Assembly: GCA_020072965.1 (NCBI GenBank)
Contig: JAIQFY010000004.1
Span: 62,001-126,000 of the forward strand
DNA: 64,000 nt
Direction of reading: 5' to 3'
From: Terriglobia bacterium
GTDB taxonomy: Bacteria; Acidobacteriota; Terriglobia; JAIQFV01
Part shown: positions 20,073 to 29,699 of the stretch, one piece after another
Position numbering within the stretch: the stretch's first letter is position 1
How the letters are laid out: each line of letters begins with the position of its first letter
Notes under the pieces: model-generated
Database searches by the model: none
Told to the model about the DNA's origin: nothing
What the model saw: only the letters and a program-made list of their open reading frames with translations
Position numbers and translations under genes: made by a program

Positions 20073-20582
20073 TCAATGATGAGGGGGCCCCGATTTTACC
20101 CACTCGACACTTTCGTTGTAATCAAGCACCGTCCCGCCATGCACGACCTGGAACTCCTTTGCCTGAGCGCGGGTTTCGAAGGCTAGCAAGCTCGGGACAC
20201 AGCGGTCCCACGCCAGGTGCACGGGTTGGTGATCGGTCCAGTCCCTTTTTTGGGGGACGGCACAGTGCTCCAGATCCGAATTATAGACATACAAGGCTTC
20301 TTCCGCGGGAAGGGTTTTTGCGGTCTCGTAATCTGTCGCGCGGGCTGAAACGACTTGAGATTGCTTTTCCAGCCGCTCGAGAATTCCGCACTTGGCACAG
20401 CAGAGCGTCTCTTGCCCCCCATTCTTCATCGCCAGTGTAAAGACCCATCCGGGGTGAAGCTCTCTTTTACAGGCGGTGCAGGCTGAGGCAGCAACTTCCC
20501 GCCTTTCGAGGAAGAACACCGTCGAAGCCACGGCGATCATTAACATCATCACTACGGCAGGAATGATCTTCTTTGCTGACAT
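20073..20582 (-). CDS. NosL-like copper-binding accessory protein
   Basis: 169 residues. A single N-terminal membrane or signal segment (about residues 6-24) is followed by CTACKRELHPG and later LCCAKCGILERL, giving two CxxC-type pairs. The C-terminal half has AWDRCVPSLLAFETRAQAKEFQVVHGG, typical of NosL-like domains in which a segment of the form AF.....A..F...HGG follows the Cys. NosL proteins deliver Cu(I) in the periplasm, classically to nitrous oxide reductase; no nos genes are in the window. It is transcribed divergently from the copper storage protein gene, which supports a copper role. Confidence 0.7.
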   Translation of the reverse strand: MSAKKIIPAVVMMLMIAVASTVFFLERREVAASACTACKRELHPGWVFTLAMKNGGQETLCCAKCGILERLEKQSQVVSARATDYETAKTLPAEEALYVYNSDLEHCAVPQKRDWTDHQPVHLAWDRCVPSLLAFETRAQAKEFQVVHGGTVLDYNESVEWVKSGPPHH

Positions 20583-20874
20583 AACTTTTATCCCGTTCTT
20601 TCGGAATTAACAGGATTGGTCGGCCCGCCGAAGCTGAACAGCCCCTTTGACCCTCAAAGTTTACCCCATCCAGAGGCAAAGAGAAGCTAGAAAGATCTAT
20701 TCTGGCGCACGAGCCCTACTCCTGCTCATTCTCACCCCCCTCCCCGCATCCAAGGGACACCATCAAACGCGCATTGCGGGCTTGTTCGTGAATGCGGTCA
20801 TGATAGGGATGGCGGGTGAATTGTGATATTATCCGCCCATTTCCTATTAACTTCAGATCACAAGGGAGGAACGT

Positions 20875-21346
20875 ATGGAGCGACGGGATCTCGTGATGGG
20901 GGGGTGTGGTTTCAGCTACGGCCACGTTTGCGAACCTGGGACTGGCCGCCAATCAGGGCGAGCAGCACAAACACGATGAGCAAGAACACGAGGAGCACAT
21001 GCATCACGCCAGCGGCAAGTACAAGGCGCTGGTGAATAGCTCGGCCGACTGTGTGCATATCGGCGAGGAATGTCTGAACCACTGCCTCACGATGCTCTCC
21101 ACTGGCGACAAGGAGCTGGGCGAATGCTCCAAGTCGGTCAATCAATTGGTGGCGACCTGTGATGCCCTGATGAGACTGGCGGCTCAGGAGTCGGTGTACA
21201 CTCCGAAAATGGCGGCGCTGGCGGGACAGGTCTGCAAGGATTGTGAGGCCGAGTGCCGGAAGCACGAAAAGAAACATGCGCTGTGCAAGGCGTGCGCTGA
21301 TTCCTGTGCCGCCTGTTACAAGGAATGTCAAAAGGTGTCGGCATAG
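20875..21346 (+). pseudogene. Csp1-type copper storage protein, Tat leader frameshifted in a G7 run
   Basis: The body (from about 20906) is a four-helix-bundle cysteine-rich protein (DUF326 type) with 13 cysteines, e.g. CVHIGEECLNHC, QVCKDCEAEC and CKACADSCAACYKEC. That is the number in Methylosinus Csp1, which stores Cu(I). A His-rich linker (HKHDEQEHEEHMHH) precedes it. The start ATG 20875 has AAGGGAGGA upstream and encodes MERRDLVMGG, a Tat-type leader, but in another frame. Removing one G from the seven-G run at 20898-20904 joins it to VVSATATFANLG, restoring a 156-residue Tat-exported protein. It is a sequencing error, mutation or phase-variable tract; these cannot be told apart here. 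Confidence 0.8.
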
Positions 21347-21851
21347 CGGCGAGACGGTCGCTGCATTATTGACCCCTTCGTTCATTTTAATATTCTGACC
21401 CGGTAGACTTGCGAATTGTCGTCCAGCGTGGAAGATGCATAGAGGCTCGCCCGAATGGAGACAAGGGTCTCCCGCTCCTGTTCCGCATTCCGAAATCCGC
21501 AATCCGAAATTGCTTCGAAGGTTGCCTTCAGGCCGGGGCAATGATTCTCTTGAAAAGATCCGGATAGCGGCATAGAATTTCTGCGAGGTTAGACCGCAGG
21601 GAGCAACCTTGCCGCCCAACGCAGCGTCAATGGACTGTGTTGGCGGTAGGGTTTGGGGCAGGGATTCCTCTTGTGCAAAGGCTGGATATCGCAATCCTGG
21701 CGGCGGAATGGAAGTGCAAGACTGGGAGGCCTTTTCCCCCGAATCTGATTACCGTTGCTCAATCTCTGTGACCCGGCGCCCTGCACGTCATTCTAATCAT
21801 ACTTCATGTAACTCCATCATTCGGGTTACCCGCTCATTTTAAAGGATAATT
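21347..21851. other. intergenic region with dispersed-repeat and hairpin sequence
   Basis: No gene seen. 21485-21515 contains ATTCCGAAATCCGCAATCCG-type repeat sequence, related in reverse orientation to 2836-2865. A hairpin can form between about 21609-21619 (TGCCGCCCAAC) and 21639-21649 (GTTGGCGGTA) with one bulge. The leader upstream of the peptidase gene could therefore be structured, but I could not match a known riboswitch. Confidence 0.4.
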
Positions 21852-24800
21852 ATGATAAAAAGATTCCGTCGCCCCGGCTGTCTTTTATTTGTCATTCTCG
21901 TCAGCCTCGTCCCCGTTTCCCTCGTCGCACAACATCCCATTGCCAAGCGCTACCGCGAACAGAGCACCTGGATCGGACGCGCCGAACCCGGGATGCAAAT
22001 GAAGTCGATGATGTTCGCGTTCCAACTGCAGAACCAGCAGGATTTGGAACGCCTGCTCCAGGAGCAGCAGGATCCGCAGTCACCCAATTATCATCGCTGG
22101 TTGACGCCCGAAGAATTTGGTAGCCGGTTTGGTGTCCCCCAGGCGCAGTACCAACGCGCGGTACAGTGGCTCGAGGAGAACGGGTTTGCAGTCAAGATGC
22201 ATCTCGGCAACCGGCTGAGGATCTATTTCGATGGAGTCACCGAGAACGTGGAGCGCGCCTTCCGCACCCACATCCAGCTTTATGATTACAAGGGAAAGAC
22301 CTATTTCTCCAACGACCTTGACCCCCAGATTCCATTGGAATTCCAGGACCGTGGACAGGGGATCTATGGCCTGGACGATTTTCCCAAGGAACAACCGCTC
22401 TATAAGAACGGTAATACTTTTGGATTGGCGCCCACCGACACCCACGTGGCCTACAATCTGCAGCCCCTCTTTCAGAGCGGCATTGACGGGACCGGACAGA
22501 GCATCGCCATCGTGGCGCGGACGAACTTCAATATCTCCGATGTGCAATCCTTCCGGAGCACCTTTGGACTGCCTCCGAATGATCCCGTGAAAATCCTCGT
22601 TGGAAGCGATCCGGGAGACCTTGGCGGCGGGGAAGAAACGGAGGTGCTGCTGGATACTGAATGGTCGGGCGCGATTGCCAGGAGTGCCACCATCCAGGTG
22701 GTGATCGCCCCCAATAAGAATATTCAAGCCTCCATGGATTACATCCTCAACAACCTGTTCACCACCCGCGTGATGAGTATCAGTTTTGGTCTGGGGGAAA
22801 GCTCCTTCTCGACCAGCGGCCAGGTGAACTTTATCAGCAGCTTTTTTTCCCAGGCGGTCGCCCAGGGACAGACCGCCCTGGTTGCCTCAGGCGACGAAGG
22901 CGCACTACAGGGTGTCAGTAATGGTACTAGCACGGGTCTCGACATCAACTACCTTTGTGCTTCTCCGTATGTGGTTTGCGTGGGCGGAACGACCCTCGTT
23001 CCGCAGCTCGATAATACAGGCATTAATGTGATTGGGTATAACAGCGAGACTGTTTGGACTGGAAGCGGGGGAGGAAGTTCCAGGTTCATTGATAAGCCGT
23101 CGTATCAGGTTGGGCCGGGCGTGCCCATCACGGATGGGAAGCGGGATGTCCCCGACGTGGCTGCCACAGCGAATCCGCAAGGGGGGGCTTTCATCTTTGT
23201 GCGGGGAAAACTCAGCACGGGAACGATCGGAGGCACGAGTCTGAGCACTCCAATCTGGGCAGGCATCTTTGCATTGGTCAATCAAGCCAGCTTTTCGAAT
23301 TCGCCCGGCGGTGTGGGATGGGCCAACCCCCGATTGTACCAGATGGGCCGGATACAGTACGCGCAGAGCGGTCCGCAGTTTTTCAATGATGTCACGGTGG
23401 GAAACAACAACAACGGCAACGTGACCGGGTTTAATGCCGGCCCCGGGTACGATCAAGTCACGGGATGGGGGTCATTCAACGGCGACGTGTTTGTCAGAAA
23501 TTTCAGTCAGGTCCCCGCTCCCCCGACTGTCTCGATGGATAGCAACCCTCAGACCACGGGTACTATTCCCCCCGCGAACTCTGCCACGGAGTGCACCCTG
23601 AATTCCACTCAATACACTATCAATGTTCCCGCAGGGGCAGTACAACTGGTGGTGACGCTGGATGGACCTCCCGGCGGTGACGTGGATCTTTATGTCCGCA
23701 AGGCGCTCCAAGTCGGGAATGCCGGGTCGTTCAACCCCTTTGTTTCAGACTACCGCTCCGAAGGAAGCACGGCGCACGAGGCGGTCTATGTGGGCCCCAA
23801 TTCACTCAATCCACTGACACCGGGCACCTATTACATTGGCGTGACCAACTGCGGGTCAACTCCAGGTGCATTTACACTTTCGGCCAACGTGATCGCCGGC
23901 TCCGCCGCAACCAAGGTGGAGGAACTCTCTGTCGACAACGGCATTGTCGAATTCCCGTTTCCCCAGAGCACGGCGAATGGAACCATCGTTGTGAACCGGC
24001 TCCGGCCTTTGCGTTATCCTTCCAAGCTGACTAAGATCCGGATTTATTCAACGCAGTGGAGCACCAGCCAAAATCCAGTTGGACAAACCGTTCGTCTAAT
24101 TGCGTTTGCCGACCCATCGCGTTCGGGAAATCCCCCGTCTCCAACACCTCAATTCCTGGTGGATCAACAAGGCACGATTTCCGGCTCGAATGGGTTCATG
24201 GAATTCACCGTGCCCAATCCACCCACGATTACGAGTGGTGACTGGTATGTAGGTTTCCAACATCCCTCGACAGGGACTGCTGTTCTGGCGTCCATCAATA
24301 CCAGTGGGCTCCCCCAGCAGGCGAGCTTCATCTCGGCAGATGGGGGAGGGACTTTTGCCGGGCCATATATCCTGCCCACAACCCAGGAATCTGCGAACTT
24401 CATGATCCGCGCGGTGGTCGAGAGCCATGTCGACACCTTCAGCACGGTCAATCTGCAGATTCCGCCCATCGGCGCGAATACCGTGTCCACCAACACGGCC
24501 AATACGATTGTCCAGGTGGGATACGCCACGGCAAGCGCGACGAGCGGGGGCGTGCCTTTCGGCACCGCGGTCTTCAGCCTTTCCCAGGGCGGGACGGTGG
24601 TGACGGAAGCGGGTGTACCGGCTTCTGGGACGACCACTCATGCCCGGATATTCATCGATTACCGGACGGCGGTTCCGGCGAAGGGCAATGCCGTGGAGGC
24701 GGGAACAATTGGCATTGACACAGGATTTGCAATGGTCAATCGCGGCCCGGTCACTGCGAACATCACATACACCCTGAAGGATTCCACAGGGGCAATTACG

Positions 24801-25919
24801 CTCGCCAGCGGGAGTGGCACCCTCGCTCCAAATGCTCACGATGCCCGGTTCATCGATCAACTCAACCAGGTGGCTCCGGGCTTTAACCTGCCGGGGAATT
24901 TTTCTACGACCACGCAGTTTGGGACGCTCGACATTTTGAGCAGTCAACCCGTTGCAGTGGTGGCATTGCGGCTGACAAACAACCAGCGGGGCGACACACT
25001 GATTACCACCACCCCGATTGCCGACCTGGACGCGCCGTTGTCGAACAACCCCGTGAGCTTCCCGCAAGTGGTCGATGGCGGTGGATTCAAGACCATCCTG
25101 ATTTTGGTGAACACCTCAGCCGTGGCCGAGACCGGCAGTGTGAAATTCTTAACCGACACAGGGATACCGCTGAACGTCCATTTAACCGACGGCTTCATCG
25201 GCTCTACCGACTCCTACCTCATTCCGGCCGGAGGGTTTAAGGTGATGGAAACAGACGGATCCCCGTCGAGCCAGAATGTGGGGTGGGCGCTGGTGACGCC
25301 CAGTGCAACGAACACGCCGGTGGGAGCCGGGGTCTTCAGCTTCACACAGGGCGGTACGCTGGTCACCGAGTCAGGCATTCCCGCCGCCATCCCCACCACG
25401 CATGCGCGGATCTATGTGGATAAAACGATCAGTGCGGCCGGCACGCACAACACGGGACTGGCCATGGCCAACCCCTCCCTAACGCAGAGCCTGAACGTCA
25501 CTATCAGTGCTTTCCAAATGGATGGAGTCACACCTGTGGGCAGTAGCGCAGGGCCCGTCTCTCTTAACGTGCTCGGGCACGCGGCGAAGTTTGCCGACCA
25601 GTTCATCAATGGTCTTCCCAACGGATTCACAGGGGTGCTGGACATCAGCGCGGCGTCTCCTTTTGTGGCGCTCACTCTGCGCTCGCTCAACAATACTCGT
25701 CTCCCGAGCAGTGATTTTCTTCTCACGACGTTCCCCATTGCCGACCTCAATCAGGTTTCAGCGAACCCGTTAATCTTCCCCCAGATTGCGGATAGCGGTG
25801 GGTATCAGACGCAGATCATTCTTCTCAACACCAGCAATTCAAGCTCAAACGTCACGGTGAATTATTTTGATGGGAATGGCCAGCCGCTCGCGTTGAAGAG
25901 CGGGAGGGAAGATAAGTAG
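21852..25919 (+). CDS. secreted S53 (sedolisin/kumamolisin) peptidase with PPC domain and repeated C-terminal modules
   Basis: 1355 residues. Signal peptide about 1-27. The Pro-kumamolisin activation domain (about 30-185) includes PQSPNYHRWLTPEEFGSRFG. The S53 catalytic domain (about 200-555) has the Glu/Asp pair in EETEVLLDTEW, oxyanion Asp in ASGDEGA, Ser in GGTSLSTPIWAG, and the calcium site in FNDVT..GYDQVTGWGS. A PPC domain (GDVDLYVRKA..GTYYIGVTNC) follows. From about residue 870 to the end come repeats with VFSLSQGGTVVTEAG, AHDARFIDQ, TNNQRGD, PIADL and GGFKT, shared with the protein at 11362-13776. It is an acid-type protease probably released to the medium. The last repeat ends early (ALKSGREDK). 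Confidence 0.93.
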   Translation: MIKRFRRPGCLLFVILVSLVPVSLVAQHPIAKRYREQSTWIGRAEPGMQMKSMMFAFQLQNQQDLERLLQEQQDPQSPNYHRWLTPEEFGSRFGVPQAQYQRAVQWLEENGFAVKMHLGNRLRIYFDGVTENVERAFRTHIQLYDYKGKTYFSNDLDPQIPLEFQDRGQGIYGLDDFPKEQPLYKNGNTFGLAPTDTHVAYNLQPLFQSGIDGTGQSIAIVARTNFNISDVQSFRSTFGLPPNDPVKILVGSDPGDLGGGEETEVLLDTEWSGAIARSATIQVVIAPNKNIQASMDYILNNLFTTRVMSISFGLGESSFSTSGQVNFISSFFSQAVAQGQTALVASGDEGALQGVSNGTSTGLDINYLCASPYVVCVGGTTLVPQLDNTGINVIGYNSETVWTGSGGGSSRFIDKPSYQVGPGVPITDGKRDVPDVAATANPQGGAFIFVRGKLSTGTIGGTSLSTPIWAGIFALVNQASFSNSPGGVGWANPRLYQMGRIQYAQSGPQFFNDVTVGNNNNGNVTGFNAGPGYDQVTGWGSFNGDVFVRNFSQVPAPPTVSMDSNPQTTGTIPPANSATECTLNSTQYTINVPAGAVQLVVTLDGPPGGDVDLYVRKALQVGNAGSFNPFVSDYRSEGSTAHEAVYVGPNSLNPLTPGTYYIGVTNCGSTPGAFTLSANVIAGSAATKVEELSVDNGIVEFPFPQSTANGTIVVNRLRPLRYPSKLTKIRIYSTQWSTSQNPVGQTVRLIAFADPSRSGNPPSPTPQFLVDQQGTISGSNGFMEFTVPNPPTITSGDWYVGFQHPSTGTAVLASINTSGLPQQASFISADGGGTFAGPYILPTTQESANFMIRAVVESHVDTFSTVNLQIPPIGANTVSTNTANTIVQVGYATASATSGGVPFGTAVFSLSQGGTVVTEAGVPASGTTTHARIFIDYRTAVPAKGNAVEAGTIGIDTGFAMVNRGPVTANITYTLKDSTGAITLASGSGTLAPNAHDARFIDQLNQVAPGFNLPGNFSTTTQFGTLDILSSQPVAVVALRLTNNQRGDTLITTTPIADLDAPLSNNPVSFPQVVDGGGFKTILILVNTSAVAETGSVKFLTDTGIPLNVHLTDGFIGSTDSYLIPAGGFKVMETDGSPSSQNVGWALVTPSATNTPVGAGVFSFTQGGTLVTESGIPAAIPTTHARIYVDKTISAAGTHNTGLAMANPSLTQSLNVTISAFQMDGVTPVGSSAGPVSLNVLGHAAKFADQFINGLPNGFTGVLDISAASPFVALTLRSLNNTRLPSSDFLLTTFPIADLNQVSANPLIFPQIADSGGYQTQIILLNTSNSSSNVTVNYFDGNGQPLALKSGREDK

Positions 25920-25969
25920 AGGGTCCAGCTTAAAGCGTTGTTCTGGCAGGCACGTAGGAGGTTTGGAAG

Positions 25970-26101
25970 GGCGGGATTTCAATCCCGCCGCTAAAGCGGC
26001 TCAAAAAAAACCATAAACTTCTGTCTTGGTCCGGTCTTCGGCCGGACTTAAGTCCGGCCCTTCCTGGGTTTGGTAGCCCCGGCGAGCCCGCCGCGGCGGG
26101 C
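25970..26101. repeat. cluster of palindromic hairpins between convergent genes
   Basis: GGCGGGATT..AATCCCGCC (25970-25989), GCCGC TAAA GCGGC (25987-26000), a 20-bp perfect palindrome centred on CTTAAG (26040-26059) and GCCCGCCGCGGCGGGC (26086-26101). These resemble formulaic dispersed intergenic repeats rather than single terminators. Confidence 0.7.
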
Positions 26102-26112
26102 CGGGGGCTTTT
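26075..26112 (+). terminator. probable intrinsic terminator of the S53 peptidase gene
   Basis: AGCCCC (26075-26080) can pair with GGGGCT (26104-26109) around the 16-bp palindrome, and the stem is followed by a short T-run (TTTT, 26109-26112). It is followed by a gene on the opposite strand. Confidence 0.5.
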
Positions 26113-26166
26113 GTCAGGATCCGCACAAAAATCCCAGCTCGTCGATAAACCCTGGACCGGGGATCG

Positions 26167-26568
26167 TCATCCTTTTGTCTTCTCCAGGTATTTCCGCCAG
26201 GGTTTCCAATAATATTTCTCCCAGCCCTCAATGACTCCTTGAAAATCCTGATCGGCTACGTTGATGTGCGCCATCTCGATTCGACTGGCTTTTCCCTCCG
26301 GGTAGAAGGTGAGGGTGAGGATGGAGTCGATGTCTTCGGGTTTCCAGTGGTATGCTCGCCAGGATTGGACGATCAGCCGATTCGGAATGGTGTAGAGCAT
26401 TCTTCCTGAAAGCATATCGCCAAAGGCCCGGAACTGTGATCCGGGCTCGGAACTGATGGTGACAGGCGATCCGGTGAAAGCGGCATGGATCTTGGGGTCG
26501 AGGTACATCCCATAAAGTCGTTCGGCGGGGGCCGGCAAAATCACGCTTTGTTGAATAGTCTTGGGCAT
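26167..26568 (-). CDS. SRPBCC/AHSA1-like domain protein
   Basis: 133 residues of the START-like SRPBCC superfamily (AHSA1 type): IQQSVILPAPAERLYGMYLDP at the N-terminus, FTGSPVTISSEPGSQFRAFG, LTLTFYPEGKASRIEMAHINV and GWEKYYWKPWRKYLE at the end. These cytoplasmic proteins have a ligand cavity; substrates are usually unknown. It begins 15 bases after the DUF2007 gene on the same strand, so the two are probably cotranscribed. Confidence 0.85.
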   Translation of the reverse strand: MPKTIQQSVILPAPAERLYGMYLDPKIHAAFTGSPVTISSEPGSQFRAFGDMLSGRMLYTIPNRLIVQSWRAYHWKPEDIDSILTLTFYPEGKASRIEMAHINVADQDFQGVIEGWEKYYWKPWRKYLEKTKG

Positions 26569-26583
26569 GGACTCTTGGCCTTC

Positions 26584-26865
26584 TTATTCATGTTTTCTCT
26601 CTTGAATTTCAGAAAGAATTTCACTGGCTTTCTCTTCGTCTTTCGGTTCGACCTGAAGTTCTATCGGGCCGGAAATGAGATTGTAGCCGGTTCCGATGCG
26701 CCCGGCACCGAACAAATCCTGGAGGCCTTCGCCTCTCACCAGGAATTGGATGCCCGCCCCCTCGAGCAGGGATTTAGCATAAGCAAGAATGGCGGGATCT
26801 TCAGTTGTCAGAATGGTGACCAGGGAGTCGGACTGTAATGCTCGGTGTACTTCTTCAGTTTTCAT
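26584..26865 (-). CDS. DUF2007-type small protein
   Basis: 93 residues. The pattern SLVTILTTEDPAILAYAKSLLEGAGIQFLVRGEGLQDLFG..GPIELQVEPKDEEKASEIL matches the putative signal-transducing DUF2007 family, which resembles small ACT-like ligand-binding folds. GAGGAGG lies just upstream of the ATG. Cytoplasmic; molecular role unknown. Confidence 0.8.
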   Translation of the reverse strand: MKTEEVHRALQSDSLVTILTTEDPAILAYAKSLLEGAGIQFLVRGEGLQDLFGAGRIGTGYNLISGPIELQVEPKDEEKASEILSEIQERKHE

Positions 26866-26954
26866 TCTTGCCTCCTCTTAGAGCAATGTCAGCGATAGTG
26901 TATCACCTCAACCAGTAGATCTGCCCAGGGAAGGTGACGCATTCTCCAATCTCC

Positions 26955-27266
26955 TCACCGCCACCCAATAATGAAAGCCAGTGCCCCAACGCAACCGACA
27001 AGCATCAGGGTATAACCTGCTCGATAAGCCCGGCGATTCCACAACGACATCGGGTTACTTCCCCAAGAGAAGTAAACACCCTGCCGAAACAGGGATGCCT
27101 TTGCAACGAAAAATAAGATGAAACCGACGGAGTAAGAAGAAAGCATCCCAAAGAAGAGCAGGGCCGGCGGCCTCCGGGCGAGTGTCGTGAGCAACAGCAA
27201 GCCGGCGCCGAGCACGATCGGGGCGAGTTGAATGACAAAGGTCCATGCCGCATGTCGCTGGCTCAT
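26955..27266 (-). CDS. small membrane protein of unknown function
   Basis: 103 residues with three hydrophobic segments (about residues 9-27, 33-54 and 80-101). The connecting loop FRQGVYFSWGSNPMSLWNRRAYRAGY is polar. The strong membrane pattern and clean start support a real gene. I do not recognise the family. It lies between the TlpA-like gene and the DUF2007 gene, all on the minus strand. Confidence 0.6.
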   Translation of the reverse strand: MSQRHAAWTFVIQLAPIVLGAGLLLLTTLARRPPALLFFGMLSSYSVGFILFFVAKASLFRQGVYFSWGSNPMSLWNRRAYRAGYTLMLVGCVGALAFIIGWR

Positions 27267-27363
27267 AAAGACCCCCTTTCAGACTGTCCTGCATCCCCTG
27301 TCCGACTCGCAACTCCGCGCAATGGGATGACGTTGCACGCGGCTATCCGACAAACGTGAACTT

Positions 27364-28548
27364 TCATTTAAGATTGGAATCCGGGCTGGGTTCCTCCAGG
27401 TATTGGAGAATCTGTTTCTCAAGAGTCTCTGCCGCCGCTCGCACGCGCAGCACGCCTTGTCGATCGATAATCCAGAACGTCGGGAATGCTCCCACGGCAT
27501 ACTTTCGGGCGATTGGATGATAATAGTTCTCTGCGGTCAACGATCGATCCACCATTTCGGTCCATTCATATCCTTTTTCGCGAAGGAGTGCCTTTGCCTT
27601 GTCGATCTTCTGGTCGCACAGGACGCCCACGATCCGCAAGCCACGTTGTTGATATTTTTCGTAAATCTGCTTGAGTTCAGGGAGGGCTTCCATGCACGGC
27701 TGACACCAGGTTCCCCAAAAATCGACCAATACCACATCCCCCTTCCATTGGCCGGTGTCGATCTTCTCGCCCTCAAATCCGACCCCTTCCAGCCGGATGG
27801 GTTTTCCAAAAGATCTCTTTTGAAGAACGAATCCATGACCCATGGTGCCTGTTCCCAAATTGCTCATCATCCAGTCGTGCCATTTGGTTTTCACCGCAGG
27901 GTCCGGCTCCAAATGCAGGGCTTCAAGTAGCAAGAGGCCGGCGAGAGGCTCCTCTTTCCGGGCGAATTCAACCTCCGAGATCCGCTCATAGTCTTGAGGG
28001 GCAACATGCATTTTATTCGTATTCATGAAAAGGATGATATCCAACAACTCATCGGTCTCGGCCTTTACCGCGATCGGTTCTCCCGGATGCCGCTCGATGA
28101 TTTCCGTGCGGAGCGAGTTATACGCGTCCCATTCATTCCGGTTACAAATCGCATTGATATCTTCGAGCTTCTGTTCCAATAATCCCTGCAATCTTTGGCC
28201 TTTGTATCCAGCTTCCTCCAACTCCGAAATCAAATCGATGCGATGACGCCTCAGTTCGCGATTCTGCAGTTTTGTTCGTATCCAAGTTGCCGGGTCATCT
28301 TGGAAAGTGGCCATTTGCTTTGGCAGTGCGTCGATCTCGGCAAGGATCACTTCTGCGGAGCGGGGAGCAGGTCTTTTGAGCAAGGCACGATATTCTTTGT
28401 CAACCGGGCGTGGGAGAATCAGGGGTCCGGGTTTCTCTGCTCCACTCGACTGCCCAGACATCTGCGAGGGACACATGGGAAGTGAGACCCCGAGCAAGAT
28501 CCCCGCCAGGAGGATCCCCCGAAAAAGACCCGATTTTCGCAGAGGCAT
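27364..28548 (-). CDS. TlpA-like thioredoxin-fold protein with long N-terminal helical region
   Basis: 394 residues from ATG 28548, chosen because an N-terminal signal-like segment follows (SGLFRGILLAGILLGVSLP) and AAAGGA is upstream. The frame continues further 5' without recognisable sequence. Residues about 40-230 are charged and helical (a tetratricopeptide-like or coiled region of unknown type). The C-terminal domain is TlpA/ResA-like: VVLVDFWGTWCQPCMEALPELKQIYEKY with the CQPC redox motif, later GAFPTFWIIDRQGV with the cis-Pro. It is likely a periplasmic thiol-disulfide or reductase protein; the partner is unknown. Confidence 0.82.
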   Translation of the reverse strand: MPLRKSGLFRGILLAGILLGVSLPMCPSQMSGQSSGAEKPGPLILPRPVDKEYRALLKRPAPRSAEVILAEIDALPKQMATFQDDPATWIRTKLQNRELRRHRIDLISELEEAGYKGQRLQGLLEQKLEDINAICNRNEWDAYNSLRTEIIERHPGEPIAVKAETDELLDIILFMNTNKMHVAPQDYERISEVEFARKEEPLAGLLLLEALHLEPDPAVKTKWHDWMMSNLGTGTMGHGFVLQKRSFGKPIRLEGVGFEGEKIDTGQWKGDVVLVDFWGTWCQPCMEALPELKQIYEKYQQRGLRIVGVLCDQKIDKAKALLREKGYEWTEMVDRSLTAENYYHPIARKYAVGAFPTFWIIDRQGVLRVRAAAETLEKQILQYLEEPSPDSNLK

Positions 28549-29119
28549 ACGCGAGGAGTTCCTTTCACCGTTCATCACGCGACTGGAGGTGCATTGCAGC
28601 ACACCTCTTTGAAGGCAATGCAAATTCCCCGCTCCAAAGAAATGGAACGGCAGCTCATGGGGTGGTGATTGTTTGCTCATGGATTTCTCCGGGGAGGGTA
28701 AGTGAACCAAGCGGAACGTTACAAGGAGAGTATATTCGGTTTCATGGTGTGGAACAAGTCGGCCAGAGCAGTCCCGGCTGTGGCAGAACAGGATAGAATT
28801 TCGGCCAGCCCCGTTTACCGGGGCGCAGGACCTTTGGCCCACGGCGCGAGCCGTGGGACAGGGGGGGCCCCTATCCGTTCATTGAGCCCCGGCAGGGGCG
28901 AAAGATGAATTGATCGGCCGCCGGTTTGGATCAATGATTGGGGTCGCATCTTTCCATTCTCTAATTTAGCGTGATGATATGATTTACTTGGAGTTATCGC
29001 TCGTGCGATTGTCCCAAACCTAGCTTCACGTTGGGTGTTGATCCCTGTAAATTTTCTGAACTTTTTGCGGGGCTTCCACGTTACAAGGGGTAGGCACATC
29101 AAGAGAGGAGAGGGCGAAA
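28549..29119. repeat. intergenic region with composite hairpin repeat
   Basis: Between divergent genes. It holds GCCCC..GGGGC (about 28807-28823), CCCACGGC GCGA GCCGTGGG (28838-28857) and GCCCC GGCA GGGGC followed by GAAAGATG (28886-28907). The order and the sequence CGTTCATTGAGCCCCGGCAG reappear in related form at 60086-60150. No gene is seen; a promoter for the plus-strand gene should lie in the AT-richer part 28940-29080. Confidence 0.55.
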
Positions 29120-29689
29120 ATGAAGAAGACAATACTGGGTCTTGTTTTGCTGATCTTGGCAACGAGCATGGTGCTCGCGCAGACCAGCGACAAATGGCTT
29201 CACATTAAAGTCGATAACACGGGTGACAAAACGGAACGCGTGCGCGTGAATATCCCGCTGGACCTGGCGGAGAAGATCCTCCCGGCAATCAATAAGGACC
29301 ATCTCCACGCCGGTAAGGTCCGGATCGGTGAAGCGAAGTTCAACGACATTGATCTGAGGGCGATGCTGGATGCGATTCGGAGCTCCAAGGACAACGAATT
29401 CGTAACGGTCGATTCACAACATCAAAATGTCCGTGTTGCCAAGCAAGGGGGCAACCTGATCGTCAAAGTGAACGATCTCCGGCATGGGCAAAAGGAGCAG
29501 AAAGTGGATATCTCCATCCCGTTTACGGTTATCGATGCCCTGCTTTCCAGCGGGAAAAAGGATGAGTTGGATCTCGTTGCGGCCGTCAGGGCTTTGGCGG
29601 CGCACGGGGACACGGTTTTGGTCACCGTCACGGATGGATCGAACAACGTTCGCATCTGGGTGGATTCAAACGCCCCGGCAGCGCAGTGA
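29120..29689 (+). CDS. secreted protein of unknown function, member of a tandem pair
   Basis: 189 residues with a clear signal peptide (MKKTILGLVLLILATSMVLA). GGAGAGGG precedes the ATG. The mature part contains repeated beta-type segments: WLHIKVDNTGDKTERVRVNIPL, VTVDSQHQNVRVAKQGGNLIVKVND and VDISIPFTVIDALLSSG. The pattern [hV.V.....VRV...G..L.V.V..] also occurs in the next gene, suggesting divergent paralogues. I do not recognise a named family. The pair is closed by a strong terminator at 30320-30376. Confidence 0.7.
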   Translation: MKKTILGLVLLILATSMVLAQTSDKWLHIKVDNTGDKTERVRVNIPLDLAEKILPAINKDHLHAGKVRIGEAKFNDIDLRAMLDAIRSSKDNEFVTVDSQHQNVRVAKQGGNLIVKVNDLRHGQKEQKVDISIPFTVIDALLSSGKKDELDLVAAVRALAAHGDTVLVTVTDGSNNVRIWVDSNAPAAQ

Positions 29690-29699
29690 GGAGGGCATT

